From contig SAXG01000004.1 in assembly GCA_012932865.1 (NCBI GenBank), positions 682,001 through 746,000 of the forward strand: 64,000 nt of DNA, in the 5' to 3' direction. The translations under genes and the position numbers were made by a program. This document shows, piece after piece, positions 60,423 through 64,000 of the stretch. How positions within the stretch are numbered: position 1 is the first letter of the stretch; each line of letters starts with the position of its first letter. The DNA comes from Amylostereum areolatum (Eukaryota; Basidiomycota; Agaricomycetes; Russulales; Stereaceae). The notes beneath the pieces were generated by a model. That model did no database searches. It saw only the letters and a list, made by a program, of their open reading frames with translations, and was not told where the DNA came from.

Positions 60423-62395
60423 TCATTGTGACCGTTTTGCCATTGCTTCCCCTGCCATGCGCAAGGCACCCGCTGCAATACTCCTCAAACCGTCGCCCAT
60501 TGCTCTCGCAACACGTACACCACCCGAAACAGCCTCGATACCTGCAGCAGCCATATTCCAACCCGAAAATTCCGTATTGTGATGCTTTGACCCTGCAGAC
60601 ATCATGATGCCTGCCTTAAGCGTATCGAGTTCGTTGAGGACCTCAACGCCTACGGAACGTGCCCAGACGATGGGGCCAGCTTCCGCGGCGTAGATCTTAT
60701 GCAGTTTGTCGCATACCGACATCACCTGCGTGGTTCTTCAGATATCGCTCGCGGGCGTAGGGCATGAGTGCAGTGTAGGAGCCTAGAGAACGGTAGAATG
60801 AGAATGAGGGCTGAAGAACGAAGAGAAAAACTTGCCAATGTCACCGCCGCGCACAACGGTATTTTCGATGCACCGTGCAAGACACTCGACATCCGCAAGG
60901 CCCAGGTTCAAACCTTGACCAGCAAGTGGATGTATGGTATGTGCGGCATCGCCAACGAGCACGGTGCGCGCGTCTTTCCCTTCACCGATGTATGATTCGG
61001 CATGGTTAAATCGGAGAGGGAACGATGCCATCGTCCCTACTTGGATACCCTCGACGAGCGGAGGTAACAACTCCGCTCCTTCAGGAGGAATTCCAACATT
61101 GACAGAGGCAGGATCAACCGATGCAGATGCATATATCGAATGGGCGCCGATGCTGTGTGACTCTTCGCGCCAGGCGATTTCGTTCTTGATCTCGACAGGG
61201 TCGAGAGCGTTTCCAGCGGACACTACGTCAAGTATCCGAGAGTGCAGGTAGCGGAGGGAGACGTCCGGCAGACGGAAAGCGGCATTGATCATGGCAGCCA
61301 AGACAGAAGGGTCGGCTTTCGTGAGGGCAGCAGCTAGGGTAGGGCGTGTGGACCATACCAATGAGGATGACGTGGGAGATAAAGGAAGGAAAGCGATGGG
61401 TCCGGTGGGGAGGAAACGCTGGTAAGCGGTGGTGCTAGACCCGACCGTTCGGGGTGAGTGTTGCAGGGTGGCCACGATAGCTTGCGTAGGGTAGTTCCAG
61501 CCGTACGAATGGATCCCAGCAAATGAACGAACAGGCGAGTTGAAACCATCAGCGCCAACCTGAACACGATGATGAGGGTTTGCATACAAGACCGAAGGAA
61601 ACGCGTACGAGTAATCGCGCACGCAACACTTGGCCGCCGGACAGATGAACCACAGGCCATGCGCCGTCTTGCTCCCCTTTGTGGATAGATTCTACCTTAG
61701 TCTTGTCAAGAAGTCTGATGGTCGGATGACTCTCCAGGTGTCGAAGGAGCGCGCGCTGTAAGTTGAGGTTTTCTGTCAAGCGCGCCATGCTGTTGGCCTC
61801 CGTGCCCTCGCCTCGTCCAGCCCCTAGTTCCATGCCATTAAAGGATATTCGCGCGTCCGAAATGCCGTCCGAAATCTGATAACATGTAAGTCCGACCATA
61901 GAATTCGGACAAGATGTCGGCCCACCTCCATGTTTGCAACCGGACAGGTGCGTTCGGCTGCGACATGCTGCCAGACACCAATATCTAGCGTAGAGTCAGA
62001 TAGTGATCTATTGGACTCTGCGTTCTCACCCGCCTTTCAAAAAGCCCTGAGACAGGTTGGTCAACGAACTGACTCGGTTGGAAAACGCGTCTGCGGGCAT
62101 ACTCCAGTCCCGAACCTTGGAAAGGTCACTAGCTTCAATCAATGCGACTTTCAGGACCTCCTTTGCACAGCTGGACGAAGCTTGGGATCAGGTCGTGTCA
62201 GTTGCATAGGAAATAAGGGATAGTAAACCTACCTAAAGCACTGGCGAGAGCAAGACCTGCTGGGCCGCCTCCGACGATGACCACATCGAATTCATCGAAT
62301 TCACCTTGGGAAGCTGAGCCGGAGGATACCCAGCGTCGTGCGCTCGGGATTCTAGACGAGAGTGAATTGAGAGGGGCGCGCGGACGCAGAAACAT
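60423..62395 (-). CDS. COQ6: Coq6, flavin-dependent monooxygenase of ubiquinone synthesis
   Basis: Coq6 hydroxylates C5 of the quinone ring in the mitochondrial matrix. The start at 62395 (MFLRPRAPLNSLSSRIPSAR) gives an Arg/Ser presequence, then the FAD Rossmann motif FDVVIVGGGPAGLALASAL. After an intron: KVALIEASDLSKVRDWSMPA with SNRVSSLTN, VWQHVAAERTCPVANMEISD, ENLNLQRALLRHLESHP, the motif DGFNSPVRSFAGIHSYGWNY, IAFLPLSPTSSSLVWST, and the second FAD motif RTVLVGDAAHTIHPLAGQGL with NLGLADVECLAR. The intron at 60783-60835 has a GC donor (GCAAGT). The tail is YTALMPYARERYLKNHA, then one extra base (about 60725), then VCDKLHKIYAAEAGPIVWAR and GIEAVSGG. Another donor near 62050 is ambiguous (GC donor or extra G). 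Convergent with QNS1. Confidence 0.92.
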
Positions 62396-62597
62396 ACTCA
62401 GAGGATGACAGTCGAGGACAAAGCGGTCAGAAGCGGTCTCGTTGCTCGGGCCGAACACTCCGCAGGAACAATTGGCTCGAAGCGCGTCAATTGTCGCATA
62501 GCACACTCAGGCTCGTCCGGCTAGCTATACGTTCTCTTCCCTCTGCGCAGGTCGCACCAATCCTACGCACATCTGTCGCGTCACTGCCCTATCTACC
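62396..62597. promoter_or_regulatory. Divergent promoter of COQ6 and SEC6
   Basis: 202 nt between opposed start codons. No TATA box was recognised. Confidence 0.4.
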
Positions 62598-64000
62598 ATG
62601 TCGGCCCCAACGACCTCTGCCGCTCAGGCGGTCGGCGAGTATCTCCAGTCCCCGGACGACCTGCTGAAGATCGCTGCCTTTCGCAAGAAACTTGAGAAGG
62701 AGAAGGCATCCATTGACACGCGTCTTAAAAGCGGTGTCAAGGAGCAACTTGACGCAACTAGGGAGAGTCTCCGAAAGCTCTTTAGCACCCGCGACAATGT
62801 GCAAACAATCAAGGAGGAGATGATGTCTATTGAACGTCTGTGTGCCGACCCGGAGAACAGAGTTGCTACCTTCGACCAGATCAGCAGAGTACGAGTCCCT
62901 CTGTTCTTTCGAAAGCTCATCCTGATATTCAATATTTAGGTGTCCATGGTACATCGCAACTTCGAGCAAACGGAGGAGATGGTTAACAACCTTCTTGACA
63001 TGAACGAACGTCTCGACAGCCCTCGAAGACATGCTGGCCGCTGACCTCAACGATTTGGGCGGCCCTGCCCCCAACCTCCTTCCCATACACTATCAACTCA
63101 ATCAACTGGAAAATTTCCGCAACCAAACCTTGCATCGAGCCAAGAAAGCCTCCGCCACCTCGCAGAATGCTCTGAAACGCATGTTTGAGCGTTTGAACAC
63201 CGTTATCGAGGCATTTGACGATTATATCATGCAAATAGCCGGCAATGTTCTCTCCATCGTACGCACAAAACATCCAGAGGTCATCGTCAAAATGGTCAAG
63301 ATCGCGGAAGTCGAGGGACAAAGAGGACGAGAAGGTACGTGGTGTAACTGTGTATAGGCTGTTTTTGGATTTCACTCTCCCTAGGCAATAGCGATCAAGC
63401 TGGTCAAGAAGGCTGCCAAGATGGATGCAGCGTCCAAATTCAAGTCGATGCAGGCCAACGCACGGGTTATTAAGCACTATCGAATAAAAATCGTCAAGCA
63501 AATCACCGAATCCATCAAGGCCAAATTTGACGACGCCTATACACGCGATGAGAACGACCCCGTCGGCTTTTTGGAAGGGCTGGCCGAGTGGGTATACAAA
63601 GATATCATTGCCGTGGGCAACAAAGTGGCGCCTTGCTTCCCCCCAGACTGGGATATCTATTCCCATTATGTTCGAGAGTATCACAAGGCCCTAAACGCCA
63701 CTCTCCAACGTCTCATGGCGTCCGAACCCGAAGCAAGCGTCCTCCTGACTCTTCACGCTTGGATCAAGCAGTACAAAACAGACACGAAGGACCTCGAGAT
63801 ACCCCCCGAACTTCTCGAACCCCCACTTCTCGATGGCAAAGAACAAGCCTTAATCGACGATTATCTCCAACTCATTGTCAAGAAACTTGATGAATGGACG
63901 AACAATCTCATGCGGACAGAAGTTGACGAGTTCTCGAAACGCGCAGAGCCGCCAGAGATCGATTCCGACGGCCAGTATGGCATGCAGGGCGCGGTCATCC
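62598..64000 (+). CDS. SEC6: Exocyst subunit Sec6, N-terminal part (cut by window edge)
   Basis: Sec6 is an exocyst tethering subunit for secretory vesicles at growth sites. Start MSAPTTSAAQAVGEYLQSPD, then DLLKIAAFRKKLEKEKASID, GVKEQLDATRESLRKLFSTR and DNVQTIKEEMMSIERLCADP, the N-terminal coiled coil. After an intron: MVHRNFEQTEEMVNNLLDMN, LAADLNDLGGPAPNLLPIHY, QLNQLENFRNQTLHRAKKAS, FERLNTVIEAFDDYIMQIAG, then VKKAAKMDAASKFKSMQANA, FLEGLAEWVYKDIIAVGNKV, APCFPPDWDIYSHYVREYHK and LTLHAWIKQYKTDTKDLEIP. These match the Sec6 core helices. Extra single bases occur at about 63021 (CCC run) and 63319. The rest lies beyond 64000. Confidence 0.93.

Noticed and set aside
1..64000. Programmed +1 frameshifting as the explanation of the frame slips
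   Set aside because: The slip sites share no codon, base or downstream structure, and several lie in homopolymers. Insertion-biased consensus error explains them better. Kept only as an alternative in the findings.
1..64000. CRISPR arrays, bacterial operons, rRNA
   Set aside because: None seen. Repeats are limited to the MITE and short tandem arrays; the gene structure is eukaryotic throughout.

Overview
The window is nuclear DNA of a basidiomycete fungus, most likely an Agaricomycete. The evidence is short spliceosomal introns (about 50-60 nt) in almost every gene, dense two-strand packing with 100-600 nt spacers, and gene families in fungal form: an APSES/ankyrin MBF factor, a vacuolar Yvc1 channel, ERG4, PMT4, a psi-factor (linoleate diol synthase-like) oxygenase and a Rom2-type RhoGEF. 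Gene models below were built by hand from conserved protein motifs plus GT/AG splice sites. Outer coordinates are start codon to stop codon, with introns inside.

Layout. 1-4.2 kb: divergent pair, Rom2-like Rho1 GEF (partial, -) and a Trm140/METTL-type tRNA m3C methyltransferase (+). 5-7.7 kb: amino acid permease (-). 8.2-8.8 kb: a 612-bp foldback MITE in a 1.9-kb spacer. 9.6-13.9 kb: GPATCH1 homologue (+) convergent with RNA polymerase III subunit Rpc25 (-). 14.2-15.5 kb: mitochondrial pyrimidine-nucleotide carrier Rim2 (+). 15.9-17.2 kb: poorly resolved, perhaps one small gene. 17.2-20.9 kb: divergent pair, mitochondrial GatA (-) and Mak11 (+). 21.4-27 kb: one very large gene (-) joining a calponin-homology domain, a Cdc15/Cdc7-type kinase and a C1-like zinc domain. 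27-29.5 kb: gene-poor. 29.5-33.5 kb: Bye1 homologue, PHD-TFIIS-SPOC (+). 34-40.7 kb: divergent Yvc1 (-) and Mbp1-like factor (+). 40.9-45.8 kb: divergent Prp4 (-) and Pmt4 (+). 46.2-48.8 kb: Mvp1 sorting nexin (+). 49-51.5 kb: divergent Erg4 (-) and Pet117 (+). 52.1-56.7 kb: psi-factor oxygenase/P450 (+). 57.1-60.3 kb: glutamine-dependent NAD+ synthetase Qns1 (+), convergent with Coq6 (-, 60.4-62.4 kb). Coq6 is divergent from Sec6 (+, runs off the end).

The genes do not form a dedicated pathway cluster. They are mostly single-copy housekeeping loci of translation, splicing, transcription, trafficking, cell wall, sterol, quinone and NAD synthesis, plus one oxylipin gene.

Three things stand out. 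(1) At least 21 single-base insertions, and no clear deletions, break otherwise well conserved reading frames. This is most simply an insertion-biased consensus error of the assembly, but it matters to anyone translating this sequence. (2) A nearly perfectly symmetric MITE with 214-bp terminal inverted repeats. (3) Unusual splicing in QNS1 and COQ6: a 3-nt microexon and three GC-AG introns within about 4 kb.
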